From the NCBI RefSeq assembly GCF_040362915.1, contig NZ_AP029612.1:682001-746000 (forward strand): 64,000 nucleotides of DNA, read 5' to 3'. The position numbers and the translations under genes were made by a program. Numbering within the stretch: the stretch's first letter is position 1; the number at the start of each line of letters is the position of its first letter. The stretch comes from Sediminibacterium sp. KACHI17 (GTDB lineage: Bacteria > Bacteroidota > Bacteroidia > Chitinophagales > Chitinophagaceae). This document shows positions 18,619-26,878 of this stretch, one piece after another. The notes under the pieces were generated by a model. The model worked only from the letters and a program-made list of their open reading frames with translations. It ran no database searches and was not told the origin of the DNA.

Positions 18619-19213
18619 TCTGCTGTTGTTTGGATTCAGTAATAAAATTTGCATGCAGTTGTAATACCTGCGGTATCAATAAATGCTGATCGTCATTGAT
18701 GATCACAAAATCACAAAGACGCATTTTCACTTCCTCTTGTATTTGTCTTTTCATTCTGTTCATCACCTCTTCTCTACTCACGCCATCTCGATGCATCACA
18801 CGATTGACCCGTATATGTTGTGGTGCGTATACACCAATGATATAATCCATTCCTTCTGCCGATCCTGATTCAAAAAACAAAGCCGCTTCTTTGATCGTGT
18901 ACGGACTTGTTTGTCTGGCAGCCCATTCTTCACCCGCCTTAATAGTAGCTGGGTGAATGAGTGCATTCAATTTTTCTAATTGAGAAGGATCATTGAAGAC
19001 GATTTCGGCAATGTATTTTCTATTGAGCAGACCGTGTCGATAAGCGTTTTCCCCGAATAAATCGATCACAGCTGCTTTCAGTTGTTCATCGGTTTGCATG
19101 ATATTTTTGGCACAGGTATCTGCATCAAACACAGGAATACCCAGCACTTTAAAAATACTTGAGACGGTAGATTTGCCGCTCCCGATACCACCAGTAATGC
19201 CGATCTTAAGCAT
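18611..19213 (-). CDS. coaE: dephospho-CoA kinase
   Basis: A 200-residue P-loop kinase that catalyses the last step of CoA synthesis, phosphorylating the 3'-hydroxyl of dephospho-CoA. P-loop GITGGIGSGKSTV at residues 5-17, VFDADTCAKNIM (substrate-binding Asp), HPATIKAGEEW and ALFFESGSAEGMD are diagnostic. The ATG follows a seven-T run that ends a strong hairpin, so the ribosome site is unusual. The 3' end overlaps the cupin gene. Confidence 0.95.
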   Translation of the reverse strand: MLKIGITGGIGSGKSTVSSIFKVLGIPVFDADTCAKNIMQTDEQLKAAVIDLFGENAYRHGLLNRKYIAEIVFNDPSQLEKLNALIHPATIKAGEEWAARQTSPYTIKEAALFFESGSAEGMDYIIGVYAPQHIRVNRVMHRDGVSREEVMNRMKRQIQEEVKMRLCDFVIINDDQHLLIPQVLQLHANFITESKQQQNE

Positions 19214-19253
19214 AAAAAAAGAAGGTTCGAAACATCTATCTGTTCCGAACCTT
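19214..19253 (-). terminator. terminator or attenuator directly in front of coaE
   Basis: On the minus strand a 13-bp stem (AAGGTTCGGAACA / TGTTTCGAACCTT, one mismatch or wobble) is followed by TCTTTTTTT, and the coaE ATG begins at the next base. Placed after yajC, it looks like an intrinsic terminator, yet coaE has no visible promoter between it and the ATG. Confidence 0.8.
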
Positions 19254-19278
19254 GAATTTAGTTGAATTTCAGTTGAAA

Positions 19279-19614
19279 TTATTTTTTATCTGCAGCTTTG
19301 TTCAAAGCAGCACTCCATTCCATACTAACAGAAGACTTTTCGATCTTCAGATAGCTTCCGGGGTTTACCTCGAGTTGAATGGTGCCATCCTCGTTGATCT
19401 TATTGATCACACCATGGATACCTGCAATAGTGACGATCTTATCACCTTTCTGCATATTATCAACGAACTTTTTTTGCTCTTTTGCTTTTTTAGCTTGTGG
19501 ACGAATCATGAATAACCAAAACACAAGGATGATGGCTCCCATCATCACCAACTGAACCATACCTCCGCCCTGCTGTCCATTTGCGGCAAGTAATACTGAA
19601 TTAAGATAAAACAT
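19279..19614 (-). CDS. yajC: preprotein translocase subunit YajC
   Basis: A 111-residue accessory of the Sec translocon (with SecDF). One transmembrane helix (LVMMGAIILVFWLFMI, about residues 22-38) is followed by the family motif RPQAKKAKEQKKFVDNMQKGDKIVT and a basic/hydrophobic beta domain (GIHGVINKINEDGTIQLEV). It lies 26 bp downstream of the DUF1573 lipoprotein gene. Confidence 0.94.
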   Translation of the reverse strand: MFYLNSVLLAANGQQGGGMVQLVMMGAIILVFWLFMIRPQAKKAKEQKKFVDNMQKGDKIVTIAGIHGVINKINEDGTIQLEVNPGSYLKIEKSSVSMEWSAALNKAADKK

Positions 19615-19640
19615 TGCTATTTATTTAAGTGATAAAAGAA

Positions 19641-20084
19641 TTAGTTGACTTTAACCTCTTTTACATTTCCTGTAAAGATAAGGGTGTGTTCGTTTCCGTT
19701 AGAAGTATTCGTGTGTACAACCACATTTTTACGAACATTACCAGATGCCGAGCGATTGGTATCGAATTCCGCGGTTACTTCTCCGGTAGTTCCCGGAGCA
19801 ACGGCCTCTTTGGTATAGTTAGGGACTGTACAACCACATCCGGCTCTTACATTCGTAATGAACAAAGGCTTTTTACCTGTATTCTTGAATTTGAACTGTA
19901 ACCGGATCTTCTCCCCTTGCGTAATCGTTCCAAAATCGACGACGGAGTCAAGCCATTGAATGGTGGTAAAGTTGGCTGTATCTGCAAGATGTGAATTTGC
20001 CGGCGGGGTTGTGTTCTCCGGTCCGGCACAAGATATTAGGAACATCGTTGCAACAAAAAAGAACAGACATGAAACAGTTTTCAT
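19641..20084 (-). CDS. DUF1573 domain lipoprotein
   Basis: A 147-residue exported protein. The N-terminus is a lipoprotein signal with lipobox FLISC (Cys19). DUF1573, an Ig-like domain with VDFGTITQGEKIRLQFKF, ITNVRAGCGCTVPNY and TAEFDTNRSASGNVRKNV, fills the rest. Function is unknown, but linkage to nusB and yajC recurs in Bacteroidota (recalled, not checked). The frame extends to 20129 into nusB; the lipoprotein signal fixes the start at 20084. Confidence 0.9.
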   Translation of the reverse strand: MKTVSCLFFFVATMFLISCAGPENTTPPANSHLADTANFTTIQWLDSVVDFGTITQGEKIRLQFKFKNTGKKPLFITNVRAGCGCTVPNYTKEAVAPGTTGEVTAEFDTNRSASGNVRKNVVVHTNTSNGNEHTLIFTGNVKEVKVN

Positions 20085-20091
20085 CTTGATC

Positions 20092-21015
20092 TTATTTCTT
20101 GTAATTGATTTTTTGGATCTTACCGGCATCTGTCAACTCTTTATGAATATTATCCAGAATACCATTCACAAATTGTCCGCTCTGTTGCGTACTGTATTCT
20201 TTGGCCAGATCAATGTATTCATTGATAGTGACTTTGGTAGGAATGGTTTCAAAATACAATAATTCACAAACTCCCATTCTCATTAAGATCATATCGAGTT
20301 GTGCAATCCTTTCTGCGTCCCAATTCTTCAGCTTGGGTTTAATAAGGTCTGTAGCGATCTCTTTTTTCTCAATGCTGGTAAGTAACAGAGACTTGGCGAA
20401 CTGCCATTTTTCCTGACTTACCATCTCTTGCATATTGTAGCTGGATGGTTTCTGAAAATAATTGAGAATCAGTTGTTCCATCATTTCAGCATCATCATCC
20501 CAGTTATTGAAATGTTCTTCAACATGACTGATAAAAGATTCATTCGGAAGCATGAGATGGGTGAAAATGATCTTAATGATTTCCTTCTCTTTTGCTTTTT
20601 CACGAGCCGGAACACTGATGTATTCCTGGTATTGTGTTAATGCGGTTAATTCAGTGTAAGTTTTGCGAACCAGATCCTGATCGATCAATTTCGATGGTGT
20701 ATGGGTTTCTACAGCTTTTTGAAAAGTGGCACTCTCCAGGATTGTCCATAACAACTCATTCCCTGCAATCTTAGTATTGATATTCAGATCAGCTGTAGTG
20801 GGTAAATTTTTGGAAGCTCCCTTTACCGCATGGGTTTCAGCATAACGCGCTACTTCAGTAATAAAATATAGCAGGTAAACAAACAGAGCTGTTGTTTGAT
20901 CGAATTGCTTTTTGAGTTCGATCTCTGGTTTTTGTCTTGTTACACTCGTCTCGGCAGCTTCCATCATATAAAGTAGCTGCATCACTTTCACACGGATATT
21001 TCTTCTACTGATCAT
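20092..21015 (-). CDS. nusB: transcription antitermination factor NusB (long Bacteroidota form)
   Basis: A 307-residue protein, about twice the length of E. coli NusB. SRRNIRVKVMQLLYMMEA at the N-terminus and the C-terminal NusB core (NWDAERIAQLDMILMRMGVCELLYF, PTKVTINEYIDLAKEYST, FVNGILDNI) bracket an inserted helical region of about 150 residues, usual for this phylum. It acts in rRNA antitermination. It has the best promoter in the window just upstream (21041-21071). Confidence 0.94.
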   Translation of the reverse strand: MISRRNIRVKVMQLLYMMEAAETSVTRQKPEIELKKQFDQTTALFVYLLYFITEVARYAETHAVKGASKNLPTTADLNINTKIAGNELLWTILESATFQKAVETHTPSKLIDQDLVRKTYTELTALTQYQEYISVPAREKAKEKEIIKIIFTHLMLPNESFISHVEEHFNNWDDDAEMMEQLILNYFQKPSSYNMQEMVSQEKWQFAKSLLLTSIEKKEIATDLIKPKLKNWDAERIAQLDMILMRMGVCELLYFETIPTKVTINEYIDLAKEYSTQQSGQFVNGILDNIHKELTDAGKIQKINYKK

Positions 21016-21040
21016 CTGGTAAGAACTTGTTTGGAAGCGG

Positions 21041-21071
21041 CAAAGGTATTGATTAATAAGACCCGTTCAAA
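21041..21071 (-). promoter_or_regulatory. nusB promoter: TTTG, 19 nt, TACCTTTG
   Basis: On the minus strand TTTG (21068-21071) and TACCTTTG (21041-21048) are separated by exactly 19 nt, a full match to the Bacteroidota -33/-7 consensus. The ATG of nusB lies 25 nt downstream. Confidence 0.8.
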
Positions 21072-21074
21072 ATG

Positions 21075-21100
21075 AAAAACCCATCCGAGAACGGACGGGT
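21075..21100 (-). terminator. rho-independent terminator of the haemoglobin operon
   Basis: On the minus strand, ACCCGTCCG, loop TTCT, CGGATGGGT is followed by TTTTCATTTT. It lies after the truncated haemoglobin gene and overlaps the upstream edge of the nusB promoter region. Confidence 0.85.
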
Positions 21101-21139
21101 CTAACCTTGATACAACCTATGATGAATAACCCTTTCGGA

Positions 21140-21607
21140 TTATGGCTCAACGATATCAGCCCTCATTGGTAATAAAACACCACCAATTGTGTTGATATCA
21201 GCATCGCTTACATTGTTCTTCTTCAATGCCGCCACCAGATCATTCACTAGGGCATTGAAGTGTACATCTTTAATACCTAATCCAACGTGTGCCGCCTTCA
21301 TAGATAAACCAGTGTACTTTTCAGGTCCGCCAACGGCTTGACCAATTTGGTTCACCAGATTCATTTTAAGGTCATCTACACGCTCCTGAGACCTGGCAGT
21401 ATTGGCAAAAAAGCCATTGATCACATTATCAGCAACCACAATACCGATAAAATCATCTACTACTTTTTTAATACCTGCATTACTGCCTAATCTTTTGTAC
21501 AGTTCACTTCCGGTATTAGCCGGAGGTGCATCATCTTTTTTACATGCAGTGAACAGCATGGCTGCACAGAGTGCAAGGGCCGACATACGTACGAGGCTCT
21601 TTTTCAT
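21140..21607 (-). CDS. lipoprotein group I truncated haemoglobin
   Basis: A 155-residue protein with a lipoprotein signal (MKKSLVRMSALALCAAMLFTAC). The 2-on-2 globin domain follows: SELYKRLGSNAGIKKVVDDF, VINGFFANT, GGPEKYTGLSMKAAHVGLGI with the proximal His in KAAHVGLG, and VNDLVAALKKNNV. Group I truncated globins bind O2 or NO and are normally cytosolic, so an anchored exported form is unusual. The frame is open to 21703, but the lipobox fixes the start at 21607. It is cotranscribed with the membrane protein at 21643-22062 (35-bp gap). Confidence 0.9.
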   Translation of the reverse strand: MKKSLVRMSALALCAAMLFTACKKDDAPPANTGSELYKRLGSNAGIKKVVDDFIGIVVADNVINGFFANTARSQERVDDLKMNLVNQIGQAVGGPEKYTGLSMKAAHVGLGIKDVHFNALVNDLVAALKKNNVSDADINTIGGVLLPMRADIVEP

Positions 21608-21642
21608 TGCTATTTGATTTAATTGGTTAAAGATTTGAAAGA

Positions 21643-22062
21643 CTATTTGCGCACATTGAGCGCATAGGTGATTTTTCGAAATGCATTCAGATTGACCGGA
21701 CATTCAGCTCGGTTGTTCAACGGAGCCCTTTCTTGTATCGAAGGATTGAATGCAGCCATGGTTTTGATCATACTGCTTCTATCGGTCTCCCTGGGATCAA
21801 TTGTGATACAGAGGGTATTACTATATCTGCTGATAACAGTAGAATATACGCCCTCTTTACGCATAAGGAACTGGTCAACCATCGCAGAATCCTTTTCCGT
21901 AAAGGTTTCAGGCAAAGTCATAACAACGATTTGGGTTGGATTTTCCATGTAAACCCTCTCTCCCAGACTTGGTTTATTCCAGTTGGCATAAATAAAAAGT
22001 GTGGCAAAAAGGACCAGACAGGTCATCATGAAGGCTTTGGCAATTTTCTTGATCAGTTTCAT
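21643..22062 (-). CDS. small membrane-anchored protein with HMA-like ferredoxin fold (uncharacterised)
   Basis: A 139-residue protein I do not recognise as a named family. One N-terminal membrane segment (AFMMTCLVLFATLFIYANW) is followed by an exported domain with PTQIVVMTLPETF, MRKEGVYSTVISRYSN and LCITIDPRETDRSSMIKTM. The pattern of hydrophobics resembles a heavy-metal-associated domain, but the CxxC metal motif is missing. It sits directly upstream of the lipoprotein haemoglobin, suggesting a joint role in the envelope. Start ATG at 22062; the frame extends to 22083. Confidence 0.75.
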   Translation of the reverse strand: MKLIKKIAKAFMMTCLVLFATLFIYANWNKPSLGERVYMENPTQIVVMTLPETFTEKDSAMVDQFLMRKEGVYSTVISRYSNTLCITIDPRETDRSSMIKTMAAFNPSIQERAPLNNRAECPVNLNAFRKITYALNVRK

Positions 22063-22153
22063 AATCTGACGGTTTGATGACATTTACGGTAACCGGAAAG
22101 GATTGGATTGCGTCCTGGGGGTCTTTTTTTAAAATAAATGCCGGGAATGAAAA

Positions 22154-22189
22154 TTTGACACTGCTAACCAGAAACTTAGTGCATCTTTG
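22154..22189 (+). promoter_or_regulatory. groES-groEL promoter (TTTG, 24 nt, CATCTTTG)
   Basis: TTTG at 22154-22157 and CATCTTTG (one mismatch) at 22182-22189 are 24 nt apart, at the upper end of the usual spacing. They would give a leader of about 135 nt. No CIRCE inverted repeat is visible between here and the groES ATG. Confidence 0.5.
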
Positions 22190-22330
22190 CCGCCCGTTCT
22201 GACAGATAAAGGGCTTGCTGGACTGAAAAACAAGCTAAAACTGAAATTTTGACCTGTTATCATCCCATGGCATAATTCTCGATGAGTGGGAAAAAGATTT
22301 TAAACCTCATAAATTAAAAACCAATAACGT

Positions 22331-22612
22331 ATGGCTAAGAAACTCAACGTTACTCCTCTGCATGACAGAGTAATTGTTAAGCCGGCCGCTGCTGAAGAAA
22401 AAACTGCCGGCGGAATTATTATCCCTGACACCGCAAAAGAAAAACCTCAACGTGGAACCATCGTTGCTGCCGGAAATGGTAAAAAAGATGAGCCTATGAC
22501 CGTTAAAGTAGGTGATACGGTATTGTATGGTAAATATGCAGGAACTGAGATCCAGATCGAAGGTCAGGACCTGTTGATCATGCGCGAAAGCGACTTGTTG
22601 GCAATTGTTTAA
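22331..22612 (+). CDS. groES: co-chaperonin GroES
   Basis: A 93-residue Gro[22 protein letters not shown] with the mobile loop, [31 protein letters not shown] and the C-terminal [13 protein letters not shown] are standard. It caps GroEL for protein folding in the cytoplasm. It precedes groEL by 125 bp. Confidence 0.97.
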   Translation: MAKKLNVTPLHDRVIVKPAAAEEKTAGGIIIPDTAKEKPQRGTIVAAGNGKKDEPMTVKVGDTVLYGKYAGTEIQIEGQDLLIMRESDLLAIV

Positions 22613-22737
22613 TTTGAAAAATCGTCTGTGATCCTACAGACAGGACGGCTTGATCTGTATGAATATTCAAGTCACACAAGAGTTGTCCCTCAAATTTTTC
22701 AAATGACCAAATTTTCAAATTTTCAAATTCCAAAAAC

Positions 22738-24369
22738 ATGGCAAAACAAATATTCTTCGATATCGAAGCAAGAAATAAAATGAAAAAGGGTGTTGATACC
22801 CTGGCGAATGCAGTAAAAGTTACCCTCGGACCTAAAGGTCGTAACGTGGTAATCGAGAAAAAATTCGGTGCTCCATCTGTAACCAAAGATGGTGTTACTG
22901 TAGCAAAAGAAATTGAATTGGAAGATGCGATCGAGAACATGGGCGCACAGATGGTGAAAGAAGTAGCTTCTAAAACCGCTGATATTGCTGGTGATGGTAC
23001 TACTACTGCAACTGTTTTGGCTCAGGCGATCATCGGTGAAGGTTTGAAGAACGTTGCTGCTGGTGCTAATCCAATGGACCTGAAGCGCGGAATCGATAAA
23101 GCTGTAGCTAAGGTTGTTGATAACCTGAAAGCACAATCACAAGCTGTTGGTAACGATACCAAGAAAATCGAGCAAGTAGCTACTATTTCTGCAAACAGCG
23201 ATAGTGAAATCGGTAAGTTAATCGCTACTGCTATGGCTAAAGTTGGTAAAGAAGGTGTGATCACTGTAGAAGAAGCAAAAGGTACTGATACTACTGTAGA
23301 TGTAGTAGAAGGTATGCAGTTCGATCGTGGATACATCTCTCCATACTTCGTAACCAATAGCGAGAAAATGGAAGCTGAATTACAGAATCCATACATCCTG
23401 ATCTACGATAAGAAGATCAGCGCTATGAAAGATATCCTCCACATTCTGGAGAAAGTTGCTCAAAGTGGACGTCCACTGTTGATCATTGCTGAAGACCTTG
23501 AAGGTGAAGCATTGGCAACATTGGTAGTGAATAAATTACGTGGTACGCTGAAAGTAGCTGCTGTTAAAGCTCCTGGTTTCGGCGATCGCAGAAAAGAAAT
23601 GTTGACTGATATCGCTATCCTCACTGCAGGTACTGTAGTAAGTGAAGAGCAAGGTTTCAAACTGGAGAATGCTGACATCTCTTATTTAGGTCAGGCTGCT
23701 TCAGTAACGATCGACAAAGACAATACTACCATCGTTGGCGGTAAAGGTAAAAAAGCTGATATCGTTGCACGTGTAAATCAGATCAAAGCTCAGATCGAGA
23801 ATACAACTTCTGATTACGATCGTGAAAAATTACAAGAGCGTTTGGCCAAACTGAGTGGTGGTGTTGCCGTACTGTACGTAGGTGCTGCTACTGAAGTTGA
23901 AATGAAAGAAAAGAAAGATCGTGTAGATGATGCACTGCATGCAACTCGCGCTGCTGTTGAAGAAGGTATTGTTCCAGGTGGTGGTGTTGCGTATATCCGT
24001 TCTGTAGAAGCACTGGAGAAACTGAAAGGTGCAAATGAAGATGAGCAAACAGGTATCCAGATCGTAAAAAGAGCGATCGAAGAGCCGCTGCGTCAGATCG
24101 TTGCTAACAGTGGTATCGAAGGTTCTATCGTGGTTCAGAAGATCAAAGAAGGTAAGGCTGATTTCGGTTTCAATGCTCGTACAGAAGTATTCGAAAACTT
24201 ACTAAAAGCTGGTGTTATCGATCCTACTAAAGTTAGCCGTGTTGCATTAGAAAATGCAGCTTCTATCGCCGCTATGCTGTTGACCACTGAATGTGTGATC
24301 GCAGATAAGCCAAAGCCTGAAGCGCCGCATACACATGCTGCACCTGACATGGGTGGTATGGGTTACTAA
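22738..24369 (+). CDS. groEL: chaperonin GroEL
   Basis: A 543-residue Hsp60. ATPase residues are in [12 protein letters not shown] and [14 protein letters not shown]; the GroES/substrate-binding apical domain is about residues 190-375; the C-terminus ends in a short Gly/Met tail (DMGGMGY) preceded by His-containing HTHAAP. The spacer before it (about 22690-22731) is made of tandem CAAATTTT-like units. Single copy in the window, with a strong terminator after it. Confidence 0.98.
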   Translation: MAKQIFFDIEARNKMKKGVDTLANAVKVTLGPKGRNVVIEKKFGAPSVTKDGVTVAKEIELEDAIENMGAQMVKEVASKTADIAGDGTTTATVLAQAIIGEGLKNVAAGANPMDLKRGIDKAVAKVVDNLKAQSQAVGNDTKKIEQVATISANSDSEIGKLIATAMAKVGKEGVITVEEAKGTDTTVDVVEGMQFDRGYISPYFVTNSEKMEAELQNPYILIYDKKISAMKDILHILEKVAQSGRPLLIIAEDLEGEALATLVVNKLRGTLKVAAVKAPGFGDRRKEMLTDIAILTAGTVVSEEQGFKLENADISYLGQAASVTIDKDNTTIVGGKGKKADIVARVNQIKAQIENTTSDYDREKLQERLAKLSGGVAVLYVGAATEVEMKEKKDRVDDALHATRAAVEEGIVPGGGVAYIRSVEALEKLKGANEDEQTGIQIVKRAIEEPLRQIVANSGIEGSIVVQKIKEGKADFGFNARTEVFENLLKAGVIDPTKVSRVALENAASIAAMLLTTECVIADKPKPEAPHTHAAPDMGGMGY

Positions 24370-24399
24370 TCAAAACATCGCTAAAAGCGAAATAATAAT

Positions 24400-24431
24400 A
24401 ATCCCCGTTCGGTTGCGAGCGGGGATTTTTT
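24400..24431. terminator. terminator of groES-groEL
   Basis: A 12-bp stem (AATCCCCGTTCG / CGAGCGGGGATT, one wobble) with loop GTTG is followed by TTTT. It reaches the stop codon of the converging YhhN gene. Confidence 0.9.
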
Positions 24432-25116
24432 ATGACCGTACATCTTTACTTACCAATGCTACTCCCCTTACAAGTAAATATTGTGCAGTGCCATAAGTGA
24501 GCATGACTGCGATATAAAGATTATGGTATAAAAAATGAAAGCGATTCAATACCAAAATGGTGTTTGATACAATAAACACAAGAATCCCAATAAAGAAATA
24601 CCATCCTGTTTTATGCAATTGCGGGTGCTGTGTTGTATTCATCGCCAAAGCAGCAGTAATCGCTACAAAAAACATATAAACCAGAACAGGCAGTTGAAAC
24701 TGCTTTAACTTATCTCCCAAAAATCCATACACAAAATATCCGATCACCGCGAGGATAAGCAGCACCATTAAGGGTTTGAACAATTGATCAAGCCGAATCT
24801 TATACAACTGCAAAAAGAAGATACACAAGAAAAAGAGGTTAACGATATAGGATATCATTCCCGGCAAAAAAAGAAGATCATTAATGATCACCAGTAACAT
24901 GTCTCCGATAAAGGCAAATACGATCGCAACCAGATAAAAGAAATTGATACCTGCCAATGCATCTTCTTTTTTTCTGGTGAACAGATATACCAGTAACGTG
25001 GGTATTAAGAGTAGTTTACTGATGCCTACGAATGGTAAATGGAAAAAATGAAACAAACAGTGAACAATTAATATCATCCAGAATAAATAAAGAATGTTGC
25101 GGCGTATCCATTCCAT
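24430..25116 (-). CDS. YhhN/TMEM86 family membrane protein, degenerate paralogue
   Basis: A 228-residue protein with about eight membrane segments, homologous to lysoplasmalogenases that hydrolyse the vinyl-ether bond of lysoplasmalogens. SKLLLIPTLLVYLF, FAFIGDMLLVI and the C-terminal VMLTYGTAQYLLVRG match the family. Compared with its neighbour at 25163-25840, the His of the GM...HVSY segment is Asn here (GMISYIVNLFFL), and the SD pair is SN (FIVSNTILVL). The enzyme may therefore be inactive or altered. Tandem duplicate. Confidence 0.85.
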   Translation of the reverse strand: MEWIRRNILYLFWMILIVHCLFHFFHLPFVGISKLLLIPTLLVYLFTRKKEDALAGINFFYLVAIVFAFIGDMLLVIINDLLFLPGMISYIVNLFFLCIFFLQLYKIRLDQLFKPLMVLLILAVIGYFVYGFLGDKLKQFQLPVLVYMFFVAITAALAMNTTQHPQLHKTGWYFFIGILVFIVSNTILVLNRFHFLYHNLYIAVMLTYGTAQYLLVRGVALVSKDVRS

Positions 25117-25162
25117 ATACCGTGGTTAAGGAGTTACAGCAATCTAAATCATTCCGGTGAAA

Positions 25163-25840
25163 CTATTCGGAGAACTCAGCAGTTTTTTGAAAACCTCTTG
25201 TAATGAAGAATTGCGCCAATCCATATGTCAACATGACTAATACCTCCAGTACAATATGCTGTACCCTGAACATATTAATGGCCAGTAATGCATCACTCAC
25301 AACAAATAAAAGTGCTCCCGGTATAAATGTGTAGAGTGTTAGCGTCTGTATCTTGGAGTTGGTTCGGGTATGAATGGCTAAAGCAGCCATCAGACTGATA
25401 AAGACCATATAAAAAAGAACCGGAATCAGGTAGCTGCCCAAATAGTCTTTGAGGTAAAAGAATACCAATAAACTAAACGCCAATAATGCCAGCAGTGGAA
25501 AGATAAAATAGGATCGGTCTTTAGGTGTCACCTGTTTGATCTTTAAAAAAGTAAAGCTATAGCTGACATGGGTCATGACAAATGCGATCATACCTGAGAG
25601 AAAAAATGCAGGTTCATCCCCCAACAATAATATGTCTCCGATCCAGGAAAACAGCAATGCGATCAATGGAAGATATCCCAATAAACGTAAGGATCGGTTG
25701 ATCAATAAATGGATCATCAGTAAGGGTACCAATACGACTTTTGTTACTGTACGTATCTGAGTCATTTCTACCTGTATACTCAAACAATGCATTAGCAGTA
25801 TCAGGAGGAATATGACCAATAATATTTTTCTCTTACTCAT
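25163..25840 (-). CDS. YhhN/TMEM86 family lysoplasmalogenase-like membrane protein
   Basis: A 225-residue, about eight-segment membrane protein. It keeps the usual family residues: TKVVLVPLLMIHLL, FSWIGDILLLGDEPAFFLSGMI, the His in VMTHVSY, FVVSDALLAINMF and VMLTYGLAQFFITRG. Whether the organism has plasmalogens is not shown by the window. It is followed after 46 bp by a diverged paralogue and preceded by the RmlD-like gene (7-bp gap), so the three are probably one operon. Confidence 0.87.
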   Translation of the reverse strand: MSKRKILLVIFLLILLMHCLSIQVEMTQIRTVTKVVLVPLLMIHLLINRSLRLLGYLPLIALLFSWIGDILLLGDEPAFFLSGMIAFVMTHVSYSFTFLKIKQVTPKDRSYFIFPLLALLAFSLLVFFYLKDYLGSYLIPVLFYMVFISLMAALAIHTRTNSKIQTLTLYTFIPGALLFVVSDALLAINMFRVQHIVLEVLVMLTYGLAQFFITRGFQKTAEFSE

Positions 25841-25847
25841 GTTTCTT

Positions 25848-26729
25848 CTATTTAAAACTCAGTCTGACCGCTTCTTCAAAACTATGTGGTGCATAGTTCA
25901 ATTCACGGATGGCTTTATCAATACGAAGTCCTGATCGCTTAGCTCTGATAACAGGTTCGGGAAAAGTTTCAGAGGTTACAGGTTCAATCAGATGCGCATC
26001 CAAATCTAACACCTTTGCCACAGTTATAGCCATATCATACGGAGATAAAATATCTTTTCCGGCGATATGATAAATCCCCGCCTTCTTGAAAATCAAGATT
26101 GTTGCGATGCCTTCACAAAGATCATATACATATGTCGGTGTTCTTTGCTGATCAGTAACCACTTTGATCTTCTCGTTCTTAGATAGCTTTTCTTGCACCC
26201 ATTGAATAAAAGAAGGTCGGATCTGATGAAGCGCAGGACCATAAATAAAAACAGGTCGAACAATGGTGGTCGTTAACTCGGTCTGGAGTACTAATTTTTC
26301 AGCTTGCAATTTACTTTCACCATAAAAGTTCAATGGCGAAGGAATATCATCTTCGTGATGCGGTCCACCATCTCCAAAGATGAAATCGGTCGAGAGATGA
26401 ATAAAATGTACCGGGAAATGACGGCTGGCTTCTAATAGATAGCGCGTTACTTCCACATTATTAAGCAGGCATTCTTTGCGATGACGATCACAAATATCCG
26501 GTTTGCTCATCGCGGCTGTATGAATCACCACATCGGGGGCAACATGTTCAAATATTTTCAAAAGAGAACGAACACTTGTTAGTTCAATGGAGTAATAATT
26601 CAATCGTTCCATGATCGGGAGTCGTCTTTCTCCCCTCCCAAGGGCATATACCTCAAACCCTTTATTGATAAGGGTTAAACAAAGATGCATCCCAGTAAAT
26701 CCATTGGCGCCGGTAATGAGGATTTTCAT
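25848..26729 (-). CDS. SDR-type sugar nucleotide reductase (RmlD-like)
   Basis: A 293-residue extended short-chain dehydrogenase. Rossmann motif ITGANGFTGMHL at residues 4-15, HTAAMSKPDICD, LSTDFIFGDGG and the catalytic YGESK (YxxxK) are clear. LNFYGESKLQAEKLV and the C-terminal RSGLRIDKAIRELNYAPHSFEEA fit dTDP-4-dehydrorhamnose reductases, but no other rhamnose gene is present. It heads an operon with the two YhhN genes. Confidence 0.88.
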   Translation of the reverse strand: MKILITGANGFTGMHLCLTLINKGFEVYALGRGERRLPIMERLNYYSIELTSVRSLLKIFEHVAPDVVIHTAAMSKPDICDRHRKECLLNNVEVTRYLLEASRHFPVHFIHLSTDFIFGDGGPHHEDDIPSPLNFYGESKLQAEKLVLQTELTTTIVRPVFIYGPALHQIRPSFIQWVQEKLSKNEKIKVVTDQQRTPTYVYDLCEGIATILIFKKAGIYHIAGKDILSPYDMAITVAKVLDLDAHLIEPVTSETFPEPVIRAKRSGLRIDKAIRELNYAPHSFEEAVRLSFK

Positions 26730-26787
26730 GTGACAAGTTTACTAAAATGTAATTAGATATCGGGATGGACAATTAGCCTCAAATGCT

Positions 26788-26795
26788 TATTTTTG
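26788..26795 (+). promoter_or_regulatory. -7 element of pfkA-pyk (TATTTTTG)
   Basis: An exact TAnnTTTG match 83 nt upstream of the pfkA ATG. No clear -33 TTTG at the usual spacing. Confidence 0.5.
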
Positions 26796-26878
26796 AAACT
26801 CCGTGTAATTGATACACAATCTATATGTATTTGTATGTCAATCACATCTAACGCTAAACGTTGAACTGCTGAAACAAA

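Noticed and set aside
22084..22330. CIRCE element upstream of groES
   Set aside because: No TTAGCACTC-type inverted repeat is present; only a housekeeping-type promoter is seen.
22690..22731. Tandem CAAATTTT-like units in the groES-groEL spacer as a regulatory array
   Set aside because: Irregular spacing and very low complexity; no terminator or promoter match, so probably just AT-rich spacer.
22723..24350. Minus-strand ORFs opposite groEL
   Set aside because: Antisense shadows of a highly conserved gene; no family features.
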